Assembly (NCBI GenBank): GCA_047967505.1
Contig: CM106538.1
Origin: Dipteris shenzhenensis
Lineage: Eukaryota > Polypodiophyta > Polypodiopsida > Gleicheniales
Reading direction: 5' to 3' (one strand)
Length of the DNA: 64,000 nt
The notes under the pieces are model-generated. The model was not told the origin of the DNA and made no database searches. It saw only the letters and a program-made list of their open reading frames with translations. Positions 45,270 to 56,672 of the stretch are shown in pieces. The stretch's first letter is position 1. The number at the start of each line of letters is the position of its first letter. A program made the position numbers and the translations under genes.

Positions 45270-46210
45270 CGAGATTGACATATGCTTAGAAAGGCAAACC
45301 AATCTAGATTGATGATAGCTTCATGAGCAAGCTAAAACAAGACTTATCTGCATAGTTCGACATGAAAGATCTTGGACTTATGCACTATTGTCTTGGAATT
45401 CAGTTATGGAGAGATTTAGACTATAGACAGCTCCTTCATGAGCCAACAAGACTATGTGGATAGTCTCGTGAAGAAGAAGTTCATATTTCAAATTGCAAGA
45501 ATATATCCACTCCCATGGAACAAAGTTTGAAACTTACAAAATATCCAAAAAATCCGATAGTCAATGACAAGCACTATCAATAGCTCATTGGATATCTTAT
45601 ATATCTAACTATCACAAGGCCGGATATTTATTATGCAATTAGTTCACTTGCACAGTTTATGGCAACAAAACAGTCTCACTGAATGCAGCCCAAAGAGTCT
45701 TGAGATACATTAAAGATACAAGATAGTTTGGAATAGAATATAGAGGAAGTCATCCAAGGTTGCATGGATATTGTGATAGTGACTATGCATGAGATCATGA
45801 GACGAGAAGATCTACACAAGGATATGCATTTTTCCTTGGTAAAGGTGCTATATCATGGTTGCCAAACAAACAACCAACAGTTTCATTATCTTCAACAAAA
45901 GTAAAATATAGGGCACTCATAACAGGTGCATGTAAGGCTATATGGCTAAGAAGACTCTTATCAGAAATAGATTGCTTTAACTCATCAAAGCCAACAACAA
46001 TATACTATGATAATCAATCGGCTCAAGCATTGGCCAAGAATCTAGTATATCACTCCAGGACAAAGCACATTGATGTCAGAGAGCACTTTGTAGGAGAAAG
46101 AGTGACATCACATTGCAACATTGTGATAACAAAGAGAATGTTGCCGATATCTTTACTAAACCAATTGGCAAAGAGCTCTCTGAGAAACACCGACAAGCTG
46201 TTGGTTTGAC
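45270..46210 (+). pseudogene. Copia family 2 copy B: RT remnant and RNase H
   Basis: Coding jumps from the acidic linker before RT to SFMSKLKQDLSA and FDMKDLGLMHYCLG at 45320-45400. The RT fingers, palm and YIDD motif are missing. RNase H (about 45690-46209) holds [36 protein letters not shown] and [14 protein letters not shown]. The usual C-terminal ADIFTKP-like residues are frameshifted. Confidence 0.87.
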
Positions 46211-46332
46211 ACAGAGGAAGAACATTCCCATTTAAGGGGGTGTGATGGAATATAGTGTTCAGTCCTTCTTCGATTCCCCATAATCATCATCTTGAGGGAA
46301 AGCCTACTTTATGATGTTGATCTTGAGGGAAG

Positions 46333-46600
46333 GTGTTAAGGAACCATCTCAACATCATGTGTTATCTTATGTGCATAGCACCAACACATAGAGTGCTAAA
46401 AAGGAAAGGGTTGGAAACCCTAACCCTAACCCTAAAGGGATTTGTATATATTCATCAATTTCAACTAATCCTCTCTAATACTAGTGTGTAGTTAGTCATT
46501 TGTGGTGTGCTCTCTAGCTGTGCCCTCTCTCCTCATCTTCACTCTTCTCCTCTCCTCTCTCCATATTTGTTTAGGTAGGACTAGTGTTGATGGGGGTTTT
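46333..46600 (+). repeat. Copia family 2 copy B, 3' LTR (right edge unknown)
   Basis: Begins TGTTAAGGAACC directly after CTTGAGGGAAGG, and its first part matches the copy A LTR at 25092 downward. It contains three CCCTAA hexamers (46418-46435). After about 46500 it no longer resembles copy A, so the end is uncertain. Confidence 0.65.
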
Positions 46601-47470
46601 GGAATTCAAGAACTGTCTATATTGAAAAAGCTTGTTTTTTGCATGCACATAAGTTTTTCATTAATACTTTTTTTGTAAGCCATCTCCTGTATATCTCTCT
46701 CTCTACTATTGCAATGCTTGTTACCATTGTTTTCTTCTTTGATTGAAAAGTGAGGGATTAAATTTGAATTTATGAAAAGAAAAAGGGGAGAATACATTTA
46801 AAGCTCCCACTTAGGGCCTAGGCCCTCTATTGAGTAGCGTCATACTCAATTAAGAAAAGCATAAAATGGTGGGGAAAAGGATATTGATGCTACGATTCAA
46901 TTCTTTAGTTCCCTTATGACATGTGTATAGATCTCATTTGAAGGAACTATCAAAGAATCCACTTAAAAGTTATATACATCACCCCAATGCATTTTTGAGT
47001 GCTACATTGTAGAACCTAATGGCTTTTACATGAGCTATTCTACTAGTGTACTTTTTTGGGAGTACTTATTTAACTATATATACATAATAAAATTTAAAAT
47101 CCTAACGTCTTATATAATCTAAGATGCAAGCTTCAAATCACTTTTGCAACAATAGGTGCAATGTGCACACATAGGCTCACAATAATAGTCTACACCTTAT
47201 CATGCTAGAGCTCAAAAGTAGAGAAATTCAATTTGGCCTTAAAGAGGGACCATGCCTTCATCTCTCTCCCTAAAGACAGTTCTAGTCAATGGTTATTCAT
47301 ATATAACATCATCATAGTATATAAACAAAAAATTTGAAATTTTTAGCTAGTCTCTTAATCTCTACTACCTTTGTTAGTTTCATTTCTTTAAAACTAATTC
47401 TTGTTACACAAAGGAAGTTAATTCTTTTTACATCAATGTTCTTTTTATGGGGGCTATTTAAGGACTCTCA
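46601..47470. other. Non-coding, nothing recognised
   Basis: AT-rich, stop-dense sequence without family signature. It may include the remaining family-2 LTR. Confidence 0.4.
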
Positions 47471-47610
47471 GAGCCTCAATAACATGGTGGAAAAATGGTT
47501 TCTATGGGGAAAATGAATTCTCTTTGGATTTCATATCATAGAGCCTCAATAACATGGTGGAAAAATGGTTTCTATGGGGAAAATGCATTCTCTTTGCATT
47601 TCATATCATA
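47471..47610. repeat. 70-bp tandem duplication
   Basis: Units starting GAGCCTCAATAACATGG lie at 47471 and 47541 and differ at only a couple of bases. It is about 650 bp upstream of the FLZ gene start. Confidence 0.92.
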
Positions 47611-48264
47611 TTCGACCCTTACATGCTTCGAAAAGTCTTTTTTTGCGCAAAACGAGTGACCTCAAGAGCTTATTGGTTTTGTGGGGGGATATGGTGGGGG
47701 ACCATGTACCACCATGGCATTTTATTTCTCATTTCCCACAAAACTAACATAATGTCATAAGGTCTTTAGGGCTCCAATGACACAAATGATCACCATGTAA
47801 GTTCTTATCATATATAAACAAAGAGCCATTAGATTGAGATGGGAACTTTGGGGAGATTTTTCACACGCTTATGTTGATTGTCCACCATATGAGTGGCCCA
47901 TGACACTTTTGAAAAGGGGAGGCTCCACAAAGCTTTTGCTAAGAAAAGACGTAGAATAGAATAAAGTAAAGGTGAGAGTGGAATCGAAACGCTTTAAAAA
48001 ATTGGATTGTGGGGGAGTGCGCGAGGAAGGGGGGTCATGGGAATAAAATTGGTAATATAAAATTTGATAAAAAGAGAGGTAGTCCAATGAACTGGGAAAG
48101 TTTAGCCTTAAAAAGGGTGGGGAAAAGTGAAAAATAATAATAAATGTACAATTCGAGGCGAATGGGAAGAGGACGCGTGGACAGGTTGGCTTGATTCTTG
48201 GAGCTCCATCTTCCCTGTCTCGAGGCCGCAGCCATGGCTGAAATTTCAGATTAGGAGGTCAATC
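47611..48264 (+). promoter_or_regulatory. Upstream region of the FLZ gene
   Basis: No coding signal. It probably contains the promoter and leader of the FLZ gene. AT-rich words such as AAAAATAATAATAAATG (about 48130) occur, but no TATA box can be assigned with confidence. An in-frame ATG at 48127 also lies here. Confidence 0.4.
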
Positions 48265-49167
48265 ATGAAGAAAGCTTCCCAGCCTTCCCAGCCTTCAACC
48301 ATGCTTGGGAAACGCCCTCGTCAAATCCCCAGGTCTCCCAGTATGTCGCAGCTTGGGTCTCGATCCGTTTCTGTAACTCAACGGCAACCTCCTAGCTCAT
48401 CGACCATTTTCCACCCTCACCCTGATCGGAATTCACGCTCTCTTGCAATTACACAGAAGCATTCCAGGCCTCCCGATGGTAGCCAAGGTCCACCAACCCC
48501 GTCGACAGTTATTGACGGCGTCCTCAACGACGCAACTGCTGCTGGAATAAATCCTGGTGAAAGCTCTGCTCATCTAGACTGCCCGTCTTTGATGTGTATC
48601 GAAGGTCCTCCTGCAGTAGATGGTATCGGTCCGGGTCTACCGTCACACAAACCTTCACATTTCTTACATGAATCTACGCTCTGGACTCATCATTTCGGCA
48701 CGGTTCCCGTGTACCCCATGCATGGCAAACTCGCGGGTCCCGAGTACATCCTTCCGGTGGGTTTTCTGGACGTTTGTTTCTTCTGCAAGAGACGCCTGCG
48801 GCACGAGCGAGACATCTTCATGTACAGGTATTTTTCTCCAACGCAAGCCTTCGATGGGATACGGCCACGCCTTAGGACCACGTGTGGGTTGAGCACTTGT
48901 GGCCTAAGGATAAGCTTTCGGATGGCATCATTTGTGGGTGTGAGCGTAAGCGTTTCTGGCGAGAGAGAGAGCTTTTGGATGGTTGCGATCGTCGAGCTAA
49001 CCGCTGCCATGTTCTTATTGTTAGTTTTGCCTTCCTATTTTGACAGAGGGAACATAGCATTCTGCAGTGAAGAATGTCGACATCGCCAAATTTTAAGCGA
49101 TGAGCGGCGCGAGGTTTCAAGCAGCAGAAAAGGTAGTGCTAGTTCGGAGACTGCAGTTGCAGCCTAG
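48265..49167 (+). CDS. FLZ-domain (FCS-like zinc finger) protein, two exons
   Basis: Exon 1 is 48265-48827 and exon 2 is 49047-49167, giving about 227 residues. The finger reads FLDVCFFCKRRLRHERDIFM, then YRGNIAFCSEECRHRQI across the splice. Its four cysteines are about residues 171, 174, 194 and 198 (C-X2-C and FCS-x-EC). FLZ proteins are plant-specific adaptors that bind SnRK1 kinase subunits in the family as described. The N-terminus MLGKRPRQIPRSPSM resembles other FLZ starts, so Met at 48301 (215 residues) is an alternative. The ATG at 48127 in the same frame is a third, less likely choice. The middle of the protein is Ser/Pro-rich and probably disordered. Its intact frame contrasts with the neighbouring transposon debris. 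Confidence 0.87.
   Translation: MKKASQPSQPSTMLGKRPRQIPRSPSMSQLGSRSVSVTQRQPPSSSTIFHPHPDRNSRSLAITQKHSRPPDGSQGPPTPSTVIDGVLNDATAAGINPGESSAHLDCPSLMCIEGPPAVDGIGPGLPSHKPSHFLHESTLWTHHFGTVPVYPMHGKLAGPEYILPVGFLDVCFFCKRRLRHERDIFMYRYFSPTQAFDGIRPRLRTTCGLSTCGLRISFRMASFVGVSVSVSGERESFWMVAIVELTAAMFLLLVLPSYFDRGNIAFCSEECRHRQILSDERREVSSSRKGSASSETAVAA
48828..49046 (+). other. Intron in the FLZ finger, multiple of three, no stops
   Basis: Donor CAG|GTATTT and acceptor TTTTGACAG|AGG flank 219 nt. Removal joins Met-Tyr-Arg to Gly-Asn-Ile, restoring the FLZ consensus. The intron length is exactly 73 codons and the frame has no stop inside it, so a retained intron would add 73 residues between the two Cys pairs. Confidence 0.85.
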
Positions 49168-49744
49168 ACTTGCGATGCCAGACGGCTCATTAGAAGCGCT
49201 GGGGTCGTCTAAGTCCAAGAAGGCATCGATTTTGTCGAGTTATCAGAACTCAGCTTCCTTTACCTATCAAATTTGAAATTGCTTTACACTGTACAGCTAG
49301 TATGTGCTACTTCTTTTTGAATCTTTTTTCCAGTAGTTGGGACTTGGCAGTCGAAAACAGGTAAACATCTGCTTTGTGGGTTCAATTTGTACAGACAGAA
49401 CCTGTTCATGATTATTGTTCAATGCACAGACAGAAATGATTTTTCATATACGGCTGAGTTTTGAGTCCTGACTACGCGCTGCATATATAAACACCTGATT
49501 GTGAAGCTCATACTTCTTGTTCCGTGACATTACTCAAGGGACGTCTGTCGGAAATTTGATGTATGATTGAACATCGCGCAGCTCCCCTTCGTAAACGTTG
49601 ACATTAGAATCAATGCGTCCTTTTTGACACTGCTTAGCTTATTCCAGTGTCCACTTCCAAGTGAAGTTTTATTATGCTCACAAGCGTTTCATAGAACTTT
49701 GGCGCCAAATTTTATCTAAAATATGGAAAAAAGGATAAATCTCT
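49168..49744. other. 3' flank of the FLZ gene
   Basis: Probably the 3' untranslated region and downstream spacer. No coding signature. Confidence 0.5.
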
Positions 49745-49794
49745 CAAATAGATTTGAGTTTCATTGTACATAGTTTGTCAAATTTTTGTGAACA
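49745..49794. repeat. 50-bp direct repeat, left copy
   Basis: Starts AAATAGATTTGAGTTTCATT and is repeated nearly identically at 50631-50680, 886 bp away. Sequences outside the repeats are unrelated. Confidence 0.85.
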
Positions 49795-50445
49795 AGGGTG
49801 CATGTATGCACGAAAGCACTTGGCTCCAACTTGTGGGTTTTACGAGTCTTTAGACACTCTGGATTGTTTAGTAAGAAATAATAAAAAAGAAGCACGTTGA
49901 GGACTTGCAAGATCCATTAGGCTTTACCAAGGTTCTATAGTTATTTGCATGCTCTCACAGTGATTTTAAAGCCAATGCCTTTTTTTTTTAAACTATAATT
50001 TAAAACTGAAAGGTAAATCGGCCTTATTTTTCCTTTAAGGTTTTACAAATGATACGTGCAAAGTTTTGATGTCAACTTTCTTGGGTTTTTTTTTGCTTTA
50101 TTTTTATAAATAGATCCAATAGACGACAATCTCTTCACCGACAGGCATAAAGCCTGTTCGGTTGGCATAAAGCCCTTTCAATAGGAAAACAGTTTTTTTT
50201 TAATAGGCGAACCTGCTTTTCTAGCAAACAAATTTTTAGATAGTAATTTTTTTTTTTAGGCAACGGCTTGAGCAGTTAATAGGCAAATCGGATTTAGCGC
50301 CTTGCTCATAAACGAACACGCGAGACCTAGATGAGCGACTGGAAAGCTTGAAGTGACTTGAAGACTTGTAGCTGGAGGAAGCAAAGAGGGAGAGCTCAAG
50401 CATGGAGGGAGAGTGGCCATGTTGGGGGAGGGTAGAAAGAACACA

Positions 50446-50511
50446 CAAGCTAAAAGCTGAAAAGTCAACAACCACACGCAAGCTAAAAGCTGAAAAGCCA
50501 ACAACCATCTG
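50446..50511. repeat. 33-bp tandem duplication
   Basis: CAAGCTAAAAGCTGAAAAG and the following AACAACCA recur at 50446 and 50479 with few changes. It lies between the two 50-bp direct repeats. Confidence 0.85.
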
Positions 50512-50630
50512 AAAGTAGAGGTGAATAATTTTAGAAATTCCTAATAAAAATTCCTGAAAAACTAAGAAAATCACAAAACTCCCATGCAACTCAATCCTAA
50601 AGCACTGTCTCTAGGAGAGCCAATGCTAAT

Positions 50631-50680
50631 AAATAGATTTGAGTTTCATTGTACATAGTTTGTCTAATTTTTGTAAACAG
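50631..50680. repeat. 50-bp direct repeat, right copy
   Basis: Near-identical to 49745-49794 in the same orientation. The repeated pair could be short terminal repeats of a small element or a segment duplication; no other terminal signals were found. Confidence 0.85.
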
Positions 50681-51640
50681 TGGCTTATTTCTCTCTACTT
50701 TCTTTAGTGTAGGAGCCTCTAACTTAGAAAGGTTTTAAATAACCACTTGCTCATATCCATATTCCACGAGTGTAGGAAAGACGGCTGTCTTATCTTCCCC
50801 CTTGTTGTCCTAAGGGCAACTATATGCTCTCCCTAAATCAAAAAATACTTGAACCCATGGCCTTAGCATTCTAGTCCCATTGCCAAAGCCTCGAAGTAAT
50901 TTTAAAATTAGAATACAGAAGGCAGTTAATGTGTTGGCCAAACCATATGCAAGGCAAAAAATTATTGTCGATTACACACTTTTGAGGCGACAAAGAATCT
51001 ATGGCTTCAATAGCAAAGCAGGCATATCTGCCTATGTATATGCATGTGCAAACAAAGTAGCCCCCACCTTTATCTACTCATGGAAGTTTATTTAAACAAT
51101 TCTCTCTTCTATTCTATGTTAAATTGTGCAGCTAGTCACTTTACCTCACTAAAGATTGTGCATGTAGCATAGCTTATTGAATACCAATCTTGGCTAATAA
51201 TCATGGGTCAAAAGAAAATAGGCAACAAGTTTTGTACAAAGTCCATATAATCAAGAAAAAGTATATGTGTGTGTGTCCGAATAGTCCATACAATCCGTAC
51301 AACAATTCAACGACATTGTGGCATGTGAAAATGATTACACTAGCATCAAAAATATGCTTTTCAAACTATGGGTTATAATTTCTTTAAGTTTTGAAGTTCT
51401 TTTTCACATTTAGCAAAATGAATTTTCAGATTTGAATCCACCTTATCACACAAATCAAGGGGTCTTTGCATTTTCTAGATATTTTGTGTATGTTACACAT
51501 ATTTTGAAACAATTTACGACATTTTCAAAAGGGATTGGCTAGTTAATGAAGGGGTGATTCAAGGTGAAGTTTTAGCATCCAACAAGTATTATGAATCTCT
51601 TCTTGCTCTTTTAGTAACCACATTAGGGTTTTTTACATCG
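50681..51640. other. Non-coding, nothing recognised
   Basis: AT-rich and stop-dense, with short open frames lacking any family signature. Confidence 0.4.
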
Positions 51641-52440
51641 GCAAAGATACTACTATATTTTCATGCATAGAAATACTACTACATTTGTAAATTTATAGGT
51701 TGCTCGTATGTTGGTGTCCTCTTAAAATAATTGCGATGTCCAAACCTCTTATACCATAAAGGTGCTTGAATTTATCTGAGATTTCTCTATAGCTGAGAGT
51801 GCTATCTAAACTAGAAACGCTAAAGTATGCTCTAATATTTTGCAAACTTTCTCATAAACTTTGGTGCCTTGCACCACAGTGTTGTTAGGAATTTTTAGAT
51901 CTCAAACTATGCAACCAAAGTTCTAGATACTCAAATTGTCATGAGCTGCATCTTTGAGGTTCTTACATATTCTCCAATTAATGTTAACTCTCATCCAAAG
52001 AGATCAAGATGTGCTTGTTGCACTTTCCATAGTTTATCAGCATCCCTACTTTTACAAAGGACATTCTTATGCCTCCCTCACTATTGGCAAGAAGATGATC
52101 TACAATCCTCCATCATTTGAGAATTCCATCGAAGCATAGCGGTATTGTTGCATATATCATATTTTTCAATGGTTTCTTTTTAAAAAAATAACATTGGTCA
52201 AACTTGGTGAGGGATGCCTAAAACACCCTCATGCAAGGCATTACTCGCATTAATCCTTTGGCCTTTATATATTGTGGATCTCCTCTTTACATAGATTTGT
52301 GTTACATTTAGTATGTTTGGTCTAATATCATTAAGAAATGCATATTCAACGTGTGGGAAATATGCCAAATAGTTTATAGCATATGCAATTTTTCCACATA
52401 ATTTGAGTTGTTGACACCATACGTTTCCAAGTTGCATTTG
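51640..52440 (-). pseudogene. Probable copia pol scrap
   Basis: The minus strand near 51705-51775 encodes PLWYKRFGHRNYFKRTPTYE, which resembles the GAG-pre-integrase LWHKRFGHxN segment of copia pol. Further minus-strand reading to 52440 holds open pieces, such as KLCGKIAYAINYLAYF, that could be integrase but do not clearly match. Family assignment rests mainly on the first segment. Confidence 0.5.
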
Positions 52441-53689
52441 TATGCAACAAATGATGGCACATGCATTTTACATATAAGATGCATTTTATATCTAAGATGC
52501 ATTTTAAATGCCCTCACGGTATCTACTTATCTAAATGTCTTTTGAATAATATTTGGAAAAAAAAAGAAGCTAACTACATTTTCATGCTCTTTGCCAACTC
52601 AAGATTGGTGTAATTCTTTCTTTTTCATACACCATACTATTGTTGTGTCTTGGCAAAGAGAGCTCTCTATGGATTCCCAATTGTCTTAGGCAAAGAGATC
52701 TCTTTCTTGATTTCCCATTTCTATTGAACTTAGAAAATGTTGTATTCCCCTCCCCCTCCCTCTCATTGTCGAATCAAAAGGATTTGATTTGACAACTTGG
52801 TTGATACTACTCTAGGCATTACATTTATTAGAGATGTAAATAAAGAGTTTAAATTTTTAAAAAGTGTTGATACATGAGTCTTATTGGACATGTCGCATAG
52901 CCTCATCATAACAACTCAAAATTATTTCTATACAATGTAGGCAATGGTATTTTTTGAGAAGATAAGACAACTTGCTAGGCTCTCTATAGGCTTGAGAAGA
53001 TAAGATGAGTTGCTAGGCTCTCTATAGTCTTGATAGAGTGTAGCTTTGTTGTATGATGCCCAGTCTTCTACCTAGTATGATATCCACCCACCCTAATTAT
53101 ATCTATTTCCAACCCATCATTCCCCATCCCCCTAGCCCTGATTCCCATGTCCATTAGTTACCAAGATGACCAAGCACTATGATGGAAGTGGACATGACAG
53201 TGGTCACAAGATAAGAAGATGTAGCCCAGACCAACCTGGAGAAGCTAAGAGAGCAAGGGTTAAGGAAGAATTGAAGATGGTAATAAAGATAAGTCATGAG
53301 CTCAAGCAAAAATAACCACTCGTAAAGTGGGAGGCTCATCAGGTCAACAGCTAGAGAATCAATCGCCAATGGGATAGAACAAGCAAATAAAAGAGGGCAA
53401 TGAACCCAATAGTGAAGACAAAGTAAAAAGACCGGTAGAACAAACATAGATCAACTCAGCTTGGGTGAAGTTTTGAGAACTTGATGTGACAATCTCAATT
53501 TGCCAATTGATGAAATGCGCTCCCACTCCATGAAATTCTTCCAAAGTTTGGTCATTGATAACCCATAGCCATACCCTCAAATCAAGGATCATGGTCAGTT
53601 GATGTAATTGAGATGATGATCTAGGATGAAGAGGTACCTATGATCGATGTTAAAGTTTGAAACCATATATTGAATGAAGCACTCATCAA
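52441..53689. other. Non-coding, with a 38-bp tandem duplication
   Basis: Two 38-bp units start at 52956 and 52994, each opening GAGAAGATAAGA and containing TTGCTAGGCTCTC. The rest shows no recognisable coding; decayed gypsy gag may lie in its right half. Confidence 0.6.
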
Positions 53690-53965
53690 TCGACTTTCGG
53701 GAGTGAACATCATCTCCAACAAACTACAAAAGATATTGAAGTTAAAAACATGAAGCCCTCGCAATTAGAATGGCTGATCAAAGGTTAGTGATACCCACAG
53801 GCATGATCAAGGACATCTACATCAATATTAGTGCACTCTACTTCATGGTCATGTTCATCATGGTTGGAGGGTGGAGGAGGGTACTCGATGCTATTGGGAT
53901 GACTATGGTTAAAGGTTGTTCCATGATTAGGGAGGAGAGATCCTCACAGTAACCCAAGATAGGAA
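53690..53965 (+). pseudogene. Gypsy-type aspartic protease remnant
   Basis: The plus-strand frame reads SGVNIISNKLQKILKLKT, then MADQRLVIPTGMIKDIYINI and a hydrophobic strand. After a frame change it reads GYSMLLG-stop-LWLK. This order matches the retropepsin-like region of plant gypsy pol (SGxxVNIxS, MADxSxxxPxGxI, ILLGRPWL). The stop replaces an Arg codon (CGA to TGA). Confidence 0.65.
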
Positions 53966-54558
53966 GGATATGTGAATACTGATGGATAAAGGCACGATCC
54001 ATAAAAGGATATATAAATAAATACTCATGGGAGCTAGTTCTTATTCTATAGATTATGTGCCTTTTGGAGGTGAGATATATCCTCTCTAAGATATTCCTAC
54101 ATTTCATACTTCTCTATCTCTTGATGCGTAAAAGCACAATCCCAAAAAGGATGTGTGAATATTGATCAGTAAAAGCATGACCCAAAAAAATTGCAAGCCC
54201 AAATGTCTAGAGATGGAAGAAGACTATGACTTGGAAACTGAGGAGAAGCTACTTGCTCAAGGATTGATTGACTTGAGCCCCTCTTGAGCCAATGTGTTTA
54301 GAAGTTCATATGAATAGCTACTCCTCAATCTACATACCAAAATATATGAGTCAAAGTCCTCGTTTGTAAACATATTACAAATCCTTTTTGAGTTGTAAAA
54401 TAAAACCTCTCTTAAAGTTGTTCATTCTAATGGGAACAAAAATCAAATGGCGCTAATGAGGACCATTCTATATAAGGAACGTCCTTCATTAACCATTCTT
54501 GATTTTCATTTGCATTTATTGTCACTAGTTGAAATAGTTCCAATGCCATGAATGCATG
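53966..54558. other. Non-coding, nothing recognised
   Basis: Two similar segments contain AAGGATRTGTGAATAYTGAT (near 53966 and 54148). No clear coding signature otherwise. Confidence 0.4.
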
Positions 54559-55136
54559 CACTACTACACCTTCATCTTTTTTTGACATTTTCCTAGTGAC
54601 GTTTAATGCGTGCGGGCACCAAAACCATCAGCATGGCTCTTGTGCAGGTTTTCCATCAGCATTAGCATCGATATATACCAACTCTAATTAACATGAGTAT
54701 ATGCCAATAGTACCATAAAGTTAATATATACCGACGATAAGTGAAGTCAGTGTATACCATTGTTGGTAATACCGACACTGGTAAAAAAATTATATCACAG
54801 AATGTGGTTTGCAATAAGGCCCCAAATAATTTGTTGCTACAAGTTTTGTCATTTGAAAGATAAAAATATAAGAGTATGCACACCAATTTTGAGATCAAAA
54901 TGCTCATGTATCCATGGTGAATTCAATATACAAATGTACATAATGCCACTGTAAAAGTGAAAGGGCTAAAGAAAATAATCCTTATTGATGGCAAAAGAAT
55001 GAATCAGTAGGATTTACATCAATGGCTTTGCCTTGAGTCAAGTATCGCATGCAAAATAAGTCTATCTCTAACTCTATAGTCAATTGATCACCTATATCAT
55101 CATCGTCTATTGTAGGTCTACCTAAGACTTCATCCT

Positions 55137-56672
55137 CTAATTTACCTTCTTCAATAATATGGGTGATACATGATCCTCACCTTCCCCAATGTTGTGATCT
55201 CCACCTTCCTCCATTACGATGTCATTATATGCACTTTCTTCTTGGTCCATATCGTAATCTTCATCTTCTTCCCTAGATCCATCGGGATCAACTAGATCCA
55301 TTGGTGGCATCTTCGTATCCACATACCTATCTTCAAAAGTATGTTTACTTTGAGGAGAAACTTGGTCACATACCACCGTCTTGGATCAAAACGATCTAGA
55401 TGGAAGACCACCAAGTGTGCCCAAGTAGAAACCCCCACATTCTTGAAGATATGCATGGGATCCAAGAGATGATTGGTTCGTATTGATCCCAATATGGAAG
55501 CTCATGAAATATCGATAGCATCTTCATACCACGATGAGGCTCCTCTCCATTCTCCCTCCAAGAGGTAATCTAGTCATATGCCTTCAAAGAGGCTAGTGGT
55601 GGATCAAGTTGACCTTCATAAACCATTGTCCTCATATTTTTGGAGTGTCATGCAAGCACATTCAAACCACCACCACAAATAGAGCAAGCATGGTACCCAC
55701 TTATAGCAAGTCCTACATGCATGCATAAAAGGTCATTATAAGGCATAGTAAAGCATGCATAGATCACATCACAAAGCATGAGTATCATTAGGCATGCCTA
55801 GATCTACAAGCATGTACCTAAGCATTCCCCATATTTTGGAAAGTCATGCATGGTCCACATCAAAATTCCCCTGATAAAATGTCATGGATATGCCTTAGAG
55901 TTCTAGAAATATCAAAGACACGTATGCCTCTCCATTGGGTTTGGAGCTCCTATATCAAAGGTGCCATATACACATCCATATTCTTAACCTTGTACTTCTC
56001 TAGCACAAGTAGGTGAGAATTAGGCCAAGCATGAGCTGTCCCTTCTTTATTGTTAGCCATGTTGGATATTGTAATCCCCTAAGACTATGGGTCGTGTTGA
56101 CCAACATGTCGAGCGTGACCCAAAAGGGTTCACCCCATCCATTGTGATCCCAAGATGTAAGTTTTGTGGCTCCCTTGCGAAGTCTGGCCACATGTCTATA
56201 TGCTTCCAAGCAGCACAATTTGGAGAAATCCTCAAACTGTCATCAATGGACCGGTGTGTAGCATGCCATGTCATCAACTCCACTCTAGACTTGCGTCTAA
56301 ACATGTGTTGTATTTTGGCGATGATGCGAAAGTGTCTCAAGACCTTCATTGGGATCTCACCCTACAAGTCCTCTTTATAACACTGTGCCCACACTCCGGA
56401 CAACTAACCAAGTCCCCATGCTCATGACAAAAGAGAATACAATCATTAGGACAAGCATGGACGGTGTCATAATACATCCCAACCATTGTCAATATCTTTT
56501 TTGCTTTGTCTCTTGATGCAAGCATGGTATTTGGGGCAAGCAACATCTTCTGGAGCAACCTATTGCAATTGAGATATGCAAGAAACTTTAAGAATGAGAC
56601 TAATACATGTTTAAACAATGATGATCCAAATATCATTTCATATAAATTATGTGCTAACCTCATTAAGGCCAA
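55137..56672 (-). pseudogene. CACTA TNP2-type transposase
   Basis: Minus-strand blocks in family order. 56346-56672 contains VHACPNDCILFCHEHGD and CPECG. 56053-56349 contains RKSRVELMTWHATH, MWPDFAREPQNLHLGITMDG and VNPFG, typical of Transposase_21. The next frames encode NMDVYMAPLI and, near 55450, HLLDPMHIFKNVG (family DxMHIxKNV). 55137-55376 is an acidic tail-like piece of unclear relation. Many stops are present. The intact enzyme would cut and rejoin element ends. Confidence 0.85.

Larger units (their letters stand above)
37440..46600 (+). mobile_element. Copia family 2, copy B, carrying copy E
   Basis: Plus-strand gag begins before 37470. KEAWDMFATLYESKN is readable near 37515-37560 and is cut by copy E at 37616. 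It resumes at 43083 with GHAYVLRIKDY-type residues. Protease, integrase, a short RT remnant and RNase H follow to 46210, then the polypurine tract GAGGGAAGG and the 3' LTR start at 46333. Most of RT is missing. It is inverted relative to copy A. Confidence 0.85.
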
